The notes under the pieces: generated by a model
The model's input: only the letters and a program-made list of their open reading frames with translations
The model's database searches: none
Told to the model about the DNA's origin: nothing
Assembly: GCA_910587345.1 (NCBI GenBank)
Contig: CAJUKH010000038.1
Location: 124,001 to 188,000 of the forward strand
Direction: 5' to 3'
DNA length: 64,000 bases
From: an uncultured Oscillospiraceae bacterium
GTDB lineage: Bacteria > Bacillota > Clostridia > Oscillospirales > Oscillospiraceae
Translations under genes and position numbers: made by a program
Shown here: positions 1 to 9,004 of the stretch, piece by piece
Layout of the letters: each line of letters opens with the position of its first letter
Numbering within the stretch: the first letter of the stretch is position 1

Positions 1-6
1 TGTCTG

Positions 7-1443
7 CTATGTCCCGGAGACCCAGCCGTAGACCTCCTCATACTGCTTTGCCGAGGCATCCCAGGAAAAGTCGGCGGTCATGGCGTTTTGCTGGAGCTGT
101 TTCCAGGCCTTGGGGTCGGCGTGGTACAGCTCCACCGCCTGACGGGTGACCCAGACCATGTCACCTTTATCTACATTTGTAAAAGTAAAGCCGGTGCCCT
201 CCCCGGTAAACTTGTTCCAGGGCTGTACAGAGTCCTTCAGCCCGCCAGTCTCCCGGACGATGGGCAGTGTGCCGTAGCGCATGGCGATCATCTGGGAAAG
301 GCCGCAGGGTTCAGATACCGAGGGCATGAGGAACAAATCGGCGCCGCCGTAGATGGCGGTGGAGACGGCGTCGGAGTACATGATCTGGGCGGAGAACCGG
401 CCCGGATACTGCCATGCGGCGGCACGGAAGGCCTCCTCATACCGCCACTCTCCGGTGCCGAGGACCACCATCTGGGCTCCGGTGGCCATAAGCTCAGGCA
501 GGGCGTCCACCACCAGATCAAAGCCCTTGTGGGGGACCAGACGGGAGACGCAGCCGATGACGGGGACGTTGGGGTCCATAGTCAGCCCCGCCAGCGCCTG
601 CAAAGCGGCTTTGCAGTCCTTTTTCCCCTTGAGCTGTCTGGCGTTGAAGAGCCGGGGCAGCCGCTGGTCCCGCCAGGGGTCGTAACGCCCCACATCGATG
701 CCGTTGAGGATGCCCCGCAGCTTGTGGGCGTTGTCGGCGATGACCCCGGCCAGACCGTGAGCATAGAAATCGTAACGGATCTCCTGAGCATAGGTGGGGG
801 AGACGGTGGTCACATAGTCGGCGGCGTAGATGCCGCCTTTCATCAGGTTGATATCCCCATAGTAGGAGAGCATCCTCTCGTGGAAATAGCCGCCCGGCAG
901 GCCAAAGAGGTCGGTCAGAAGGTCCCGGCCGTAGCGGCCCTGATATTCGATGTTATGGATGGTGAAAACGCTTCTGGCTCCCATCAGCTCGGGCACCCGC
1001 TGCCGCTCTTCCAGAAGATAGATGGGCACAAGGGCGGTCTGCCAGTCGTTGCAGTGGATGACGTCGGGGGAGAAGCCCAGATGGCCGGGGGATTCGATGA
1101 CCGCACGGGAGAAAAAGGCGAACCGCTCGGCATCGTCATAGTGGCCGTAAATGCCGCTTCGCTTGAAATAGTATTCGTTGTCCACGAAGTAGTAGGTGAC
1201 CCCGTCCCGTTTCAGTTCAAAGATGCCGCAGTAGGGAGTCCGCCAGGCCAGATGGACGCTGAAATTTTGCAGATAGGTCATCTGTGCCCGCCAGTCTTTT
1301 CCGATGCCCTCGTAGAGAGGGAGCATGACCCGCACGTCATGACCCAGCCGGGCCAGAGCCTGAGGGAGAGAGCCGGCCACGTCGGCCAGCCCGCCGGACT
1401 TGATAAAGGGAGCGACTTCGGATGAGGCAAAGAGGATGTTCAT
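7..1443 (-). CDS. glgA: Glycogen synthase GlgA (ADP-glucose type)
   Basis: The 478-residue product has the usual length for bacterial starch/glycogen synthase (GT5) and should transfer glucose from ADP-glucose to the growing alpha-1,4-glucan. The N-terminal KSGGLADV motif (residue 15 on) is the ADP-glucose/acceptor signature of the family, and a C-terminal SEPCGLSQ segment near residue 380 matches the nucleotide-sugar binding part of the second Rossmann domain. The ATG is preceded by GGGAGGT six bases upstream. It is the last gene of the glgB-glgC-glgD cluster on this strand, but an M3 peptidase gene lies between it and glgD. The stop codon sits at the left edge of the window, so what follows is not visible. 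Confidence 0.97.
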   Translation of the reverse strand: MNILFASSEVAPFIKSGGLADVAGSLPQALARLGHDVRVMLPLYEGIGKDWRAQMTYLQNFSVHLAWRTPYCGIFELKRDGVTYYFVDNEYYFKRSGIYGHYDDAERFAFFSRAVIESPGHLGFSPDVIHCNDWQTALVPIYLLEERQRVPELMGARSVFTIHNIEYQGRYGRDLLTDLFGLPGGYFHERMLSYYGDINLMKGGIYAADYVTTVSPTYAQEIRYDFYAHGLAGVIADNAHKLRGILNGIDVGRYDPWRDQRLPRLFNARQLKGKKDCKAALQALAGLTMDPNVPVIGCVSRLVPHKGFDLVVDALPELMATGAQMVVLGTGEWRYEEAFRAAAWQYPGRFSAQIMYSDAVSTAIYGGADLFLMPSVSEPCGLSQMIAMRYGTLPIVRETGGLKDSVQPWNKFTGEGTGFTFTNVDKGDMVWVTRQAVELYHADPKAWKQLQQNAMTADFSWDASAKQYEEVYGWVSGT

Positions 1444-1482
1444 GGTGACCTCCCGGATACATGAAAGTGGGTGGAAAGGGGG

Positions 1483-3186
1483 TTACAGGATGCCGGTCAG
1501 GTCATAGGCCGCCAGCCACCGGCCGGCCTTTTCGCAGACGGCCTGAAGGCAATGAGGCTCAAAGGGGCTTTCCAGCCCGGCGTTTTCCAGAAGACGGATG
1601 AAGGTCTCGCTGCCCCCCTGACGGGTGTAGGCCAGGTATTTCTCCCAAGCGGCAGGCCGGTCCTCCTGAAGCATGGCCCAGAATTGCAGCGCCACCGTCT
1701 GGGCCAGACAGTAGTCAATGTAGTAAAAGGGGCTGGAGTAGATATGGTGCTGCCGCTGCCAGCCCTGCCCCTCGGCGTAGAAGGGGATGTCCCCGTCCAG
1801 CTTCATCCAGGGCATATACACCCCCAAAAGTTCCTTCCAGACCCCGTGGCGCTGGGCGGGGGTCATATCGGGACGGGCATAGACCTCATGCTGGAAATGG
1901 TCCACCAGCGTGCCGTAGGGGATGAAGGTGAGGGCGGCGGCCAGATGGCTGTACCGGAACTTCCGGGCATCGGGGCCGAAGAAGCCCTCTGCCCAGGGCC
2001 AGGCGATAAACTCCATGGACATGGAGTGTACCTCGCAGGCCTCCATGGTGGGCCAGACATAGCTTGTGGGCACCCGGTCCCGGTTCAGCCAGCAGTCAAA
2101 GGCGTGGCCGGCCTCGTGGGTGACCACCTCCACATCCCCCTGAGTGCCGTTGAAGTTGGCGAAGATAAAGGGCGCCCGATGGTCGGGGAGGAAGGTGCAG
2201 TAGCCGCCGCCGGCCTTGCCCGGCGTGGAGAGCACGTCCAGAAGCTCCCCTTCCAGCATGGTGCGGAAGAAGAGGCTGGTCTCGGGAGACAGTTCATCGT
2301 AAAACTTCCGGCCCTGGGCCAGAATGTCCTCCGCCGTGCCAACGGGCCTGGGGTTGCCCGAGCGGAACTCCAAAGCGTTGTCGGCAAAGCTCATGGGGTA
2401 TTCCTTGCCCAGCCGCCGGGCCTGGGCTTTGTAAATGCTGTCGGCCACGGGGACCAGATATTGGACCACGGCGGAGCGGAATTTCTCCACGTCCTCCTTG
2501 GTGTAGCAGTTGCGGCCCATCCGGTAATAGCCCAGAGCGGTATAGCCCTCGTAGCCCAGCTTTTTGCCCATGGCGTCCCGCAGCTTTACCAGCCGGTCGT
2601 AGATGTGGTCCAGCCGGGGCTGATTGTCCTTATACCACTGTCCCTCCGCCTTCCAGGCAGCCAGACGGCGGGCGTCATCGGGGTCGGATTTGAAGGGGGT
2701 CAGCTGGGAGAGGGTGTAGCTCTGCCCTTCAAAGGGGATCTGGGCGGAGGCCAGCAGTTTTTCATATTCCTGGGTCAGATCATTCTCCTGCTGCAGCTCC
2801 GGAATGATCTCCGGGGAGAAGGTTTTCAGGGCGATCTCGGCGTTGAGGAACATCACCTCGCCGTATTCCCCGGCGAACCGGGGGCGGAAGGGGGAGTCCA
2901 GCATGGCCTTTGTCCAGTCCTGAAGGTAGGCCTCCAGCTCCGGCCCGGCCTCGTTCCAGAATTTTTCCTCCCCGTCGTAAAAAGCGTCCCGGGTGTCGAT
3001 GGAATGGCGGATGGAGGACAGTGTCTGCATGGTCTCAATGTGCTTTTGCAGCGTTTCCATCTCCAGAAAGACGGTTTTGGCCGCTTCATAGCTGTCGGAC
3101 TCCTTCAGCCGTTCGGTAAGGGCGGTCAACTGGCTTTTCAGCACCTCCGGGTCGGGGCGCTGGTAGGGCATCTCATGAAATTTCAC
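1483..3186 (-). CDS. M3 family oligoendopeptidase (PepF/thimet-like)
   Basis: The 567-residue cytosolic metallopeptidase carries the zinc-binding HEAGHAFDCW sequence near residue 355, the HExxH signature of family M3; there is no signal peptide. Length and the N-terminal helical region fit clostridial M3 oligoendopeptidases, which cut short peptides. The start is GTG with AAGGAGA nine bases upstream. It lies between glgD and glgA on the same strand, 40 bases before glgA, while a strong terminator hairpin separates it from glgD. A link to glycogen metabolism is only positional. The family assignment is secure; the substrate is not known. Confidence 0.93.
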   Translation of the reverse strand: MKFHEMPYQRPDPEVLKSQLTALTERLKESDSYEAAKTVFLEMETLQKHIETMQTLSSIRHSIDTRDAFYDGEEKFWNEAGPELEAYLQDWTKAMLDSPFRPRFAGEYGEVMFLNAEIALKTFSPEIIPELQQENDLTQEYEKLLASAQIPFEGQSYTLSQLTPFKSDPDDARRLAAWKAEGQWYKDNQPRLDHIYDRLVKLRDAMGKKLGYEGYTALGYYRMGRNCYTKEDVEKFRSAVVQYLVPVADSIYKAQARRLGKEYPMSFADNALEFRSGNPRPVGTAEDILAQGRKFYDELSPETSLFFRTMLEGELLDVLSTPGKAGGGYCTFLPDHRAPFIFANFNGTQGDVEVVTHEAGHAFDCWLNRDRVPTSYVWPTMEACEVHSMSMEFIAWPWAEGFFGPDARKFRYSHLAAALTFIPYGTLVDHFQHEVYARPDMTPAQRHGVWKELLGVYMPWMKLDGDIPFYAEGQGWQRQHHIYSSPFYYIDYCLAQTVALQFWAMLQEDRPAAWEKYLAYTRQGGSETFIRLLENAGLESPFEPHCLQAVCEKAGRWLAAYDLTGIL

Positions 3187-3216
3187 GGTAAATTTCTCCT
3201 TTTGCCTGGGTTGGAT

Positions 3217-3258
3217 AAAAAGGCTGTGGGGCGTGCCGCAGGGTGCACCCCACAGTCT
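3217..3258 (-). terminator. Rho-independent terminator downstream of glgD
   Basis: On the minus strand GACTGTGGGG pairs with CCCCACAGCC (one G-T wobble), followed directly by TTTTT. It lies five bases after the glgD stop codon and before the M3 peptidase, so transcription of the last two genes of the cluster is probably reduced or comes from another promoter. Confidence 0.8.
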
Positions 3259-3262
3259 TTGC

Positions 3263-4375
3263 TTATACGATCTCGTTTTTGGGGATCACCAGAGGATAGG
3301 TCTCGTGGCCCATCAGCATCCGGCCCGGATTGATCCGGACGTTCTTATCGGCGATGACATGGCGCAGTGTGGCGCCGGGCTGGACGGCGGTGCGCTGCAT
3401 CAGGATACAGTTTTCCACCACCGCTCCCTTTTCCACCCGGACGCCTCGGGAGAGGATGGAGTTGATGACGGTACCCTCCACGATGCTGCCGTCGGATACC
3501 AGAGAGTTCATCGAGCGGGCCTCCGGTCCGTAGTACACCGAGGGGTTGGCCTGGTCCTTGGTGCGGATGGGCCGGTCGGTGCGGAAGAGGGAGGAGCGGA
3601 CGGCGGGGTCCAGCAGCTCCATGCTCCGGGCGTAATAGCCCACCACGGTCTGGATCTGGGCGGCGTAGCCGTCAAAGAGGAAGGTGCGCATATCCAGCCG
3701 GGTATTGTTTTGCAGCACCCCCTGACTGAAGGAGGGCACGTCGTGGGAGGCGCACTGGTCCACCAGCGTCAGCAGCAGGGACTTGGAGAGGATATAGGTC
3801 TCCAGACCGGCCTGCCCTGTGGGGGCGGCGGGGCCTACCTCCACGTCGGTGACCCGCCCTTCGGCATCGGTGGTGAAGAAGGTGGTCAGCCGGGGGTCCG
3901 CCGTGGTTTTGGAAGCGGTAACGGCGGTGATGTCGGCGTGGGTGGCAAGGTGGCGTTCAAAGGCCTCGGCAATGGGCAGGTTGGCTGCCAAATCGCCGGA
4001 GGAGAGGATCACATAGTCCTGCCGGATGTCCTGAAGGTAGGAGTAGACTCCGGCAAGAGCGTCCATCCGGCCCTGATAACGGTTGCCGTGATGCTTGCCC
4101 GAGAAGCTGAAGGGGGGCAGGATGCGCAGTCCGCCCCGTTTGCGGCTTAGATCCCAGTCCTTTCCGGAGCCCACATGGTCCAGCAGGGACTGGTAGGAGT
4201 TATAGACGATGATGCCCACATCGCTGACGCCGGCATTGACCAGGTTGGAAAGGGCAAAATCGATGAGCCTGTACCGGCCGCCGTAGGGCACCGAGCAGGC
4301 GTTGCGGATACGGGTCAGCTCCCGCAGTTCGGGACTTTCCCGATAGGCGAAAATGATGCCGTGAAGGTCGTTCAT
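3263..4375 (-). CDS. glgD: Glucose-1-phosphate adenylyltransferase, GlgD subunit
   Basis: The 370-residue protein is related to GlgC, with the GGRYRLIDF segment near residue 32 and a C-terminal left-handed beta-helix repeat region. It lacks the GGxGTRL pyrophosphorylase loop that GlgC has: its N-terminus reads IIFAYRES instead. This is typical of Firmicute GlgD, a partner that modulates GlgC in a hetero-oligomeric ADP-glucose pyrophosphorylase. Its ATG overlaps the glgC stop codon (ATGA), so the two are translationally coupled. A terminator follows directly downstream. Confidence 0.96.
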   Translation of the reverse strand: MNDLHGIIFAYRESPELRELTRIRNACSVPYGGRYRLIDFALSNLVNAGVSDVGIIVYNSYQSLLDHVGSGKDWDLSRKRGGLRILPPFSFSGKHHGNRYQGRMDALAGVYSYLQDIRQDYVILSSGDLAANLPIAEAFERHLATHADITAVTASKTTADPRLTTFFTTDAEGRVTDVEVGPAAPTGQAGLETYILSKSLLLTLVDQCASHDVPSFSQGVLQNNTRLDMRTFLFDGYAAQIQTVVGYYARSMELLDPAVRSSLFRTDRPIRTKDQANPSVYYGPEARSMNSLVSDGSIVEGTVINSILSRGVRVEKGAVVENCILMQRTAVQPGATLRHVIADKNVRINPGRMLMGHETYPLVIPKNEIV

Positions 4376-5577
4376 GCCATCACCCCCTTCACATTTCTCG
4401 TGATCATGGCGCCGCTTGCCACCTGGGCGCCGTCGCCCACCTTCAGGTCCTGGGCCACCACGGCGATGCCCCAGTCCTCCTCATCGGTCCTGTCGCCGCC
4501 CACATGGGCATCCTCCCCGATGACGGAGCGCTCGGCCACGATGGCGTATTCCACCACGGCGCCTTTCTTTACCACTGCGCCGGGCATGAGGATGGAGTAA
4601 CGGACGGTGGCGCCCTCCTCCACGGTCACAGAGTGGAAAAGGACGGAGTGGTCCACCGTTCCGTAGATCTCATCGCCGCTGGTGACCAGGGAGTGGGTGA
4701 TCTCCGCTTTTCCGCCGGTGAAATGGGGCGGCCGGGCCGAGACCCGGGCGTAGATGGGCCAGTCGGGGTCATCGATATCCAAAGAGCCGTTGGGGGCCAG
4801 CATATCCATGTTGGCGTTCCACAGCGAGTCGATGGTGCCCACGTCCTTCCAGTAGCCCCGGAAGCGGTAGGCGGTCATGACCTCCCCGGCGGCCAGCATG
4901 GCGGGAATGACGTTTTTGCCGAAGTCGTTGCTGCTCTTTTCGTCCTTCTCGTCTGCGATCAGATAGTCCCGCAGCTTGCTCCAGGTGAAGATATAGATGC
5001 CCATGGAGGCCAGATTGCTCTTGGGCTTTTTGGGCTTCTCTTCAAACTCATAGACGTTGTCGTTTTCATCCACGTTCATGATACCGAAGCGGGAGGCCTC
5101 CTCCAAGGGGACCTCCATCACCGAGATGGTGCAGGCCGCCCCCGCCGCCTTATGGCGGGCCAGCATCTGGGAATAGTCCATTTTGTAGATATGGTCCCCC
5201 GACAAAATCAGGACGTATTCAGGGTCGTACTGCTCCAGAAAGTCCAGATTCTGATAGATGGCGTTGGCGGTGCCCTTGTACCAGCTGCCCTTCTCGTCCT
5301 CCTGAACATAGGGGGGGAGCACATGGACCCCGCCGTCGGACACGTCCAGGTCCCAGGGCAGGCCGGAGCCTATGTATGCGTTCAGCTCCTGGGGTTTGTA
5401 CTGGGTCAGTACGCCCACGGTGTCAATGCCCGAGTTGACGCAGTTGGAAAGGGGGAAGTCGATGATGCGGTATTTGCCCCCAAAGGGGACGGCCGGTTTG
5501 GCCACCTTACTGGTCAGGGCCTTCAACCGGCTGCCCTGGCCGCCGGCCAGCAGCATGGCAACACATTCCTTTTTCAC
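4372..5577 (-). CDS. glgC: Glucose-1-phosphate adenylyltransferase GlgC
   Basis: This is the catalytic ADP-glucose pyrophosphorylase subunit, making ADP-glucose from ATP and glucose-1-phosphate for GlgA. The N-terminal LLAGGQGSRLKALT nucleotide-binding loop, YKGTANAIYQN and GDHIYKMDY motifs are all present, with a C-terminal beta-helix. The frame is open 25 codons further upstream, but the start chosen is GTG at 5577, because GAGGTGA sits about seven bases before it and the protein then begins just ahead of the conserved loop (401 residues, normal length). The stop overlaps the glgD start. Confidence 0.96.
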   Translation of the reverse strand: MKKECVAMLLAGGQGSRLKALTSKVAKPAVPFGGKYRIIDFPLSNCVNSGIDTVGVLTQYKPQELNAYIGSGLPWDLDVSDGGVHVLPPYVQEDEKGSWYKGTANAIYQNLDFLEQYDPEYVLILSGDHIYKMDYSQMLARHKAAGAACTISVMEVPLEEASRFGIMNVDENDNVYEFEEKPKKPKSNLASMGIYIFTWSKLRDYLIADEKDEKSSNDFGKNVIPAMLAAGEVMTAYRFRGYWKDVGTIDSLWNANMDMLAPNGSLDIDDPDWPIYARVSARPPHFTGGKAEITHSLVTSGDEIYGTVDHSVLFHSVTVEEGATVRYSILMPGAVVKKGAVVEYAIVAERSVIGEDAHVGGDRTDEEDWGIAVVAQDLKVGDGAQVASGAMITRNVKGVMA

Positions 5578-5704
5578 GTTTCGATCACCTCGATGATTGA
5601 TAAGAGCGGGGAAACAACGATAACAAGCAGACAGGTGTCTGGATTGCTTCATGGGGGGAGGCGGGAGAGTGGTATGTGCGCTCCGCCTTCCGACAAAAGA
5701 CGGC

Positions 5705-7699
5705 TTACTTTTTTGTCCCTTTTCCTACGGCCTTCTTTGCCGGGGCTTTCTTCTTCTCCTCCCCGGCGGCCCTGGGCTTGCGGGTGGGGTTCTTTCTGGC
5801 GCAGCGCAGGATGACGCCCGCCATGGGGGGCAGGTCCACCTGAATGGACTGCTCCTGGTCATGGCAGGGGACCGGTTCGCTGGCGATCAGCCCTTTGTTT
5901 CCAAGGCCGCTGCCGCCGAAGGCGGCGTCATCGGAGTTGAGGAGCACCTGATACTTTCCCCCCGCAGGGACCCCCACCCGGTAGCCGTTCCGGTGGACGG
6001 GGGAGAAGTTGATGAGGACCACCAGAAAGTTCCCGGCCTTGTCCCGGCGGAGGAAGGAAAGGGTATTGGCCCCGGCGTCATCGGCTTCCAGCCACTGGAA
6101 GCCCTGCCAGTCAAAGTCCTCCTCCCACAGCTCCCTGCGGGCCAGATAGAGGTTGTTGGCGGCGGAGAAGAAGGCCTTCATATCCCGGTTTTCCTGATTT
6201 TGCTCCAGCAGGTGCCAGTCCAGAGAGTGTTCGTAATGCCACTCGTTCCACTGGCCGAATTCGCTGCCCATCATCATCAGCTTTTTGCCCGGATGGGTGA
6301 GCATATAGGTGTAAAAGGCCCGGACGCCGGCAAATTTTCCGGTGTATTCTCCGGGGATCTTGTTGAGGAGGGAGCCTTTCATGTGGACCACCTCGTCATG
6401 GCTCATGGGGAGGACGAAGTTCTCCGAAAAGGCGTACATGAAGGAGAAGGTCAGGTCCCGGTGGTTGTATTGCCGGAAGTAGGGGTCCAGCTTGATGTAG
6501 TGGGTCACGTCGTTCATCCAGCCCATGTTCCACTTCAGGTTGAAGCCCAGACCGCCGTCCAGACCGCCCTTGCCCACAGGCTTGGTCACGTTGGGCCAGG
6601 CGGTGGACTCCTCGGCGATCATCAGCGTATCCGGGTGGGCGGCGAAGACGGCGGTGTTCAATTCCTGAAGAAAGCTGACCGCCTCCAGATTTTCGTGGCC
6701 GCCAAAGACGTTGGGGACCCATTCACCCTCCTGACGGTTGTAGTCCAGATAGAGCATGGAGGCCACCGCGTCCACCCGCAGGCCGTCAATATGATACTGC
6801 TCCAGCCAGAACAGAGCGGAGGAGAGGAGGAAGGAGCGGACCTCATTTTTCCCATAGTCAAAGACCATGGTGCCCCACTCTTTATGCTCCCCTTTCCGGG
6901 GGTCGGCGTACTCGTAGCAGGGCTGGCCGTCAAATTGATAAAGACCAAAGCCGTCCTTGGGGAAGTGGGAGGGCACCCAGTCCAAAATCACCCCAATGCC
7001 GGCCTGATGCAGCTGGTCCACCAGATACATAAAGTCGTGGGGGGTGCCGAAACGGCTGGTGGCGGCAAAGTAGCCGGTACACTGATAGCCCCAGGACATA
7101 TCCAGCGGGTGCTCGGTGACGGGCATCAGCTCCACATGGGTGAAGCCCATCTCTTTCACATAGGGTACCAGATACTCCGCCATGTCCCGGTAGGAGAGAA
7201 ATTCATCCGCTCCGGTACGCCGCCAGGAACCCAGATGGACCTCGTAAATATTGAGGGGGGAGGTGTAGACCGGGTTGGCCTTCCGCCATTCCAGCCATTT
7301 TTCATCGCCCCAGCCGTAGCCGCTCAGGTCGTAGACCTTGGAGGCGTTTCCAGGCCGGGTCTCGGCGTGGAAGGCAAAGGGGTCGGCCTTGGCCAGCACC
7401 CGGCCGTCGGCGGTGTGGACGGCGTACTTATATGCGGCATAGCGATCCAGCCCGGGCACGAAGCCCTCCCAGACACCGGCGCCGATGGGAGCCATGGGAC
7501 AGGCCGCCTCCGCCCAGCCGTTGAAGTCCCCCATGATGTGGACCGCCCCGGCATGGGGAGCCCAGACCCGGAAAACATAGCCCTCCCGGCCGCCCTGGGT
7601 CGCCGGGTGGCAGCCCAGAAAGTCATGGAGATGGGTGGCGCGGCCTGCGGTAAAGGCATCCAGAGGAGACGGGGCGGGGGAGATTTTTTTGGTTGGCAT
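5705..7699 (-). CDS. glgB: 1,4-alpha-glucan branching enzyme GlgB
   Basis: This GH13 enzyme makes alpha-1,6 branches in glycogen. The N-terminal CBM48-type region (FRVWAPHAGAVHIMGDFNGW) precedes a TIM barrel with the catalytic signatures DGLRVDAV (nucleophile Asp), IAEESTAWP (acid/base Glu) and MSHDEVVHMKGS. The ATG at 7699 has GGAGGT eight bases upstream; upstream in-frame starts lack a binding site. The product has 664 residues, normal for the family. The C-terminal tail is lysine- and alanine-rich (KKKAPAKKAVGKGTKK) and probably disordered, an addition not needed for catalysis. It is the first gene of the glg operon. Confidence 0.96.
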   Translation of the reverse strand: MPTKKISPAPSPLDAFTAGRATHLHDFLGCHPATQGGREGYVFRVWAPHAGAVHIMGDFNGWAEAACPMAPIGAGVWEGFVPGLDRYAAYKYAVHTADGRVLAKADPFAFHAETRPGNASKVYDLSGYGWGDEKWLEWRKANPVYTSPLNIYEVHLGSWRRTGADEFLSYRDMAEYLVPYVKEMGFTHVELMPVTEHPLDMSWGYQCTGYFAATSRFGTPHDFMYLVDQLHQAGIGVILDWVPSHFPKDGFGLYQFDGQPCYEYADPRKGEHKEWGTMVFDYGKNEVRSFLLSSALFWLEQYHIDGLRVDAVASMLYLDYNRQEGEWVPNVFGGHENLEAVSFLQELNTAVFAAHPDTLMIAEESTAWPNVTKPVGKGGLDGGLGFNLKWNMGWMNDVTHYIKLDPYFRQYNHRDLTFSFMYAFSENFVLPMSHDEVVHMKGSLLNKIPGEYTGKFAGVRAFYTYMLTHPGKKLMMMGSEFGQWNEWHYEHSLDWHLLEQNQENRDMKAFFSAANNLYLARRELWEEDFDWQGFQWLEADDAGANTLSFLRRDKAGNFLVVLINFSPVHRNGYRVGVPAGGKYQVLLNSDDAAFGGSGLGNKGLIASEPVPCHDQEQSIQVDLPPMAGVILRCARKNPTRKPRAAGEEKKKAPAKKAVGKGTKK

Positions 7700-7809
7700 G
7701 AGATGACCTCCATGGAAATTGGTAAAAAATAACAAATTAAAGAAAGGAAGAAAAAAGGAACTATAAAACATACACAAAAAGAAGGGAAAACTTTAGGTGA
7801 TTTGTATAA

Positions 7810-7838
7810 ATTATACAACCAAACGGGGGAAAGGTCAA
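7810..7838 (-). promoter_or_regulatory. Sigma-A promoter of the glg operon
   Basis: On the minus strand TTGACC and TATAAT are separated by exactly 17 bases. The -10 lies about 110 bases upstream of the glgB start codon, leaving a long AT-rich leader. Confidence 0.8.
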
Positions 7839-7969
7839 GGACAGAATGGTCAGGCCCTCATTTTTTTGTTGCCGCCTTCCGGCGGAAGGTGAGAATGGCA
7901 CAAAAATAGCCTTTTTCATTTTTGTGTTGTTGAGCGTGTCATTCTTGCTCCTTCGTCAAAATAACAATG

Positions 7970-8000
7970 CGGACAGTCATCCATGATGGATAACTGTCCG
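7970..8000. repeat. Perfect palindromic hairpin between glgB promoter and the next gene
   Basis: CGGACAGT pairs with ACTGTCCG around an inner CCATGATGG palindrome. There is no convincing U-tract on either strand, so it may be a weak terminator for the gene ending at 8015 or an operator. The 7840-8014 interval holds no gene. Confidence 0.5.
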
Positions 8001-8014
8001 ATAAAAGGAGTTTG

Positions 8015-8359
8015 TTAACGGGTTGAAAACTCGTGGAGAATACATATTTTCCCAAGGATATGCAGATTGAATTCTTCTAATCTTTCTGCCGGGATCCATA
8101 ACTCTTTATGATGCACCTCTCCGACCTGATGAATTTCAAATTGCCCACAATAAGTATCATCAATTTCAAACTTTGTCACATAACCTTTGTGGTCATCGTT
8201 ATATTTTGCATTCCAGCCTGATGCAATTTCTACTGCGTATTCCTCAGTGAGAACGGGATAAAAAATGGGTTGTTCAGGTAATCTGGGCGGGAACTTGCTA
8301 TAATTACTTTCCTCTATGAGTTTTAATTCTTTTGTGCCGACGGGCCTATATAAAATCAT
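8015..8359 (-). CDS. Small 'ADP-ribosylation/crystallin J1' type protein
   Basis: The 114-residue product resembles the short bacterial proteins named ADP-ribosylation/crystallin J1, with the recognisable LYRPVGTKELKLIEES start, an FPPRLPEQPIFYPVLTEEYA core and an ELWIPAERLEEFN stretch near the end. The biochemical activity of this small family is not established, and the name is inherited from weak similarity. The ATG at 8359 is preceded by GGAGG eleven bases upstream; a longer frame exists but adds no conserved sequence. Base use is more AT-rich than its neighbours, which suggests acquisition. Confidence 0.75.
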   Translation of the reverse strand: MILYRPVGTKELKLIEESNYSKFPPRLPEQPIFYPVLTEEYAVEIASGWNAKYNDDHKGYVTKFEIDDTYCGQFEIHQVGEVHHKELWIPAERLEEFNLHILGKICILHEFSTR

Positions 8360-8465
8360 TTCGCCATCGCCTCCGTCAATTCCAACTCTATTTGTATCAT
8401 GGAACATTCTGCAGGTCAATCCCCGATCAGTGAAATTGCCAATGTAAGAATACAGCAATCAAAAG

Positions 8466-8523
8466 GAAAAAGACGTAAAAACAGCCCCGTTTTGTGGAAA
8501 AACGGGCTGTTTTTACGTCTTTT
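8466..8523 (-). terminator. Strong terminator overlapping the end of the 8513-8845 gene
   Basis: GACGTAAAAACAGCCC (8472-8487) is perfectly complementary to 8504-8519. On the minus strand it is followed by CTTTTTCC. The TAA stop of the 8513-8845 gene lies inside the 5' arm of the stem. Confidence 0.85.
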
Positions 8524-8845
8524 CCGTTGCCTGCTCCGGGTCCTTTCGCCGGGCCAGGTTTTCCTCCAAAGAACGCTCCGGGCGGCTGTTGACCGCCTGA
8601 CTTTGGATGGTGATCCACTCCGCCAGAGCCTCCAGTCCCTCCGGAGTCAGGGGGAATTGGGCCGTCTCCTCCACCTGGGAGAACTCATAGGCCCAGGGGC
8701 CTTCCCAGCCCTCGGCGGTCAGGATGCCGTTTCCCTCCTCATCGGTGAGGGTGGGTACGATGCGGTAACGCAGCCGCCCGGCACTGGAAAGCCAGGCGTT
8801 CCTGTTCTGGAAATGGGAGAGGACCGGCAGAAAGAATTCGGCCAT
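8513..8845 (-). CDS. Hypothetical protein, 110 residues
   Basis: I do not recognise this family. The ATG at 8845 has AAAGGAG well placed upstream, and the gene ends in a strong terminator, so it is likely real and monocistronic. The N-terminal half is mixed alpha/beta with an aromatic AEGWEGPWAYEF segment, then a short helix LTPEGLEALAEWI; the last 25 residues are charged (ERSLEENLARRKDPEQATEKT region) and probably disordered. There is no signal peptide or membrane segment, so it is presumably cytosolic. Confidence 0.65.
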   Translation of the reverse strand: MAEFFLPVLSHFQNRNAWLSSAGRLRYRIVPTLTDEEGNGILTAEGWEGPWAYEFSQVEETAQFPLTPEGLEALAEWITIQSQAVNSRPERSLEENLARRKDPEQATEKT

Positions 8846-9004
8846 AAAAGGACTCCTTTCGGGTGTTTTAGCCAGTATATCATAAAAAGGGGAAAAAGGG
8901 AACGGGAAGGAAAATTTTTCGTCTAAAGGTGTAACGAAACAGGACCGAAATCCCACTTTAAGGGTGAAAGGCCTTTTGAGACAGGAACGGGGAGGCGTGG
9001 GCAA

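Noticed and set aside
88..1425. Long plus-strand reading frame antisense to glgA, and similar long antisense frames at 1471-3333, 5651-7732 and 18321-20081.
   Set aside because: They mirror strongly conserved genes on the other strand, lack binding sites and have Gly/His/Val/Gln-rich compositions typical of antisense frames in GC-rich DNA.
8925..8960. CGTCTAA and TGTAAC words before the sigma factor gene as an ECF autoregulatory promoter.
   Set aside because: The two elements are in the wrong order and spacing for -35/-10, so I do not call a promoter.
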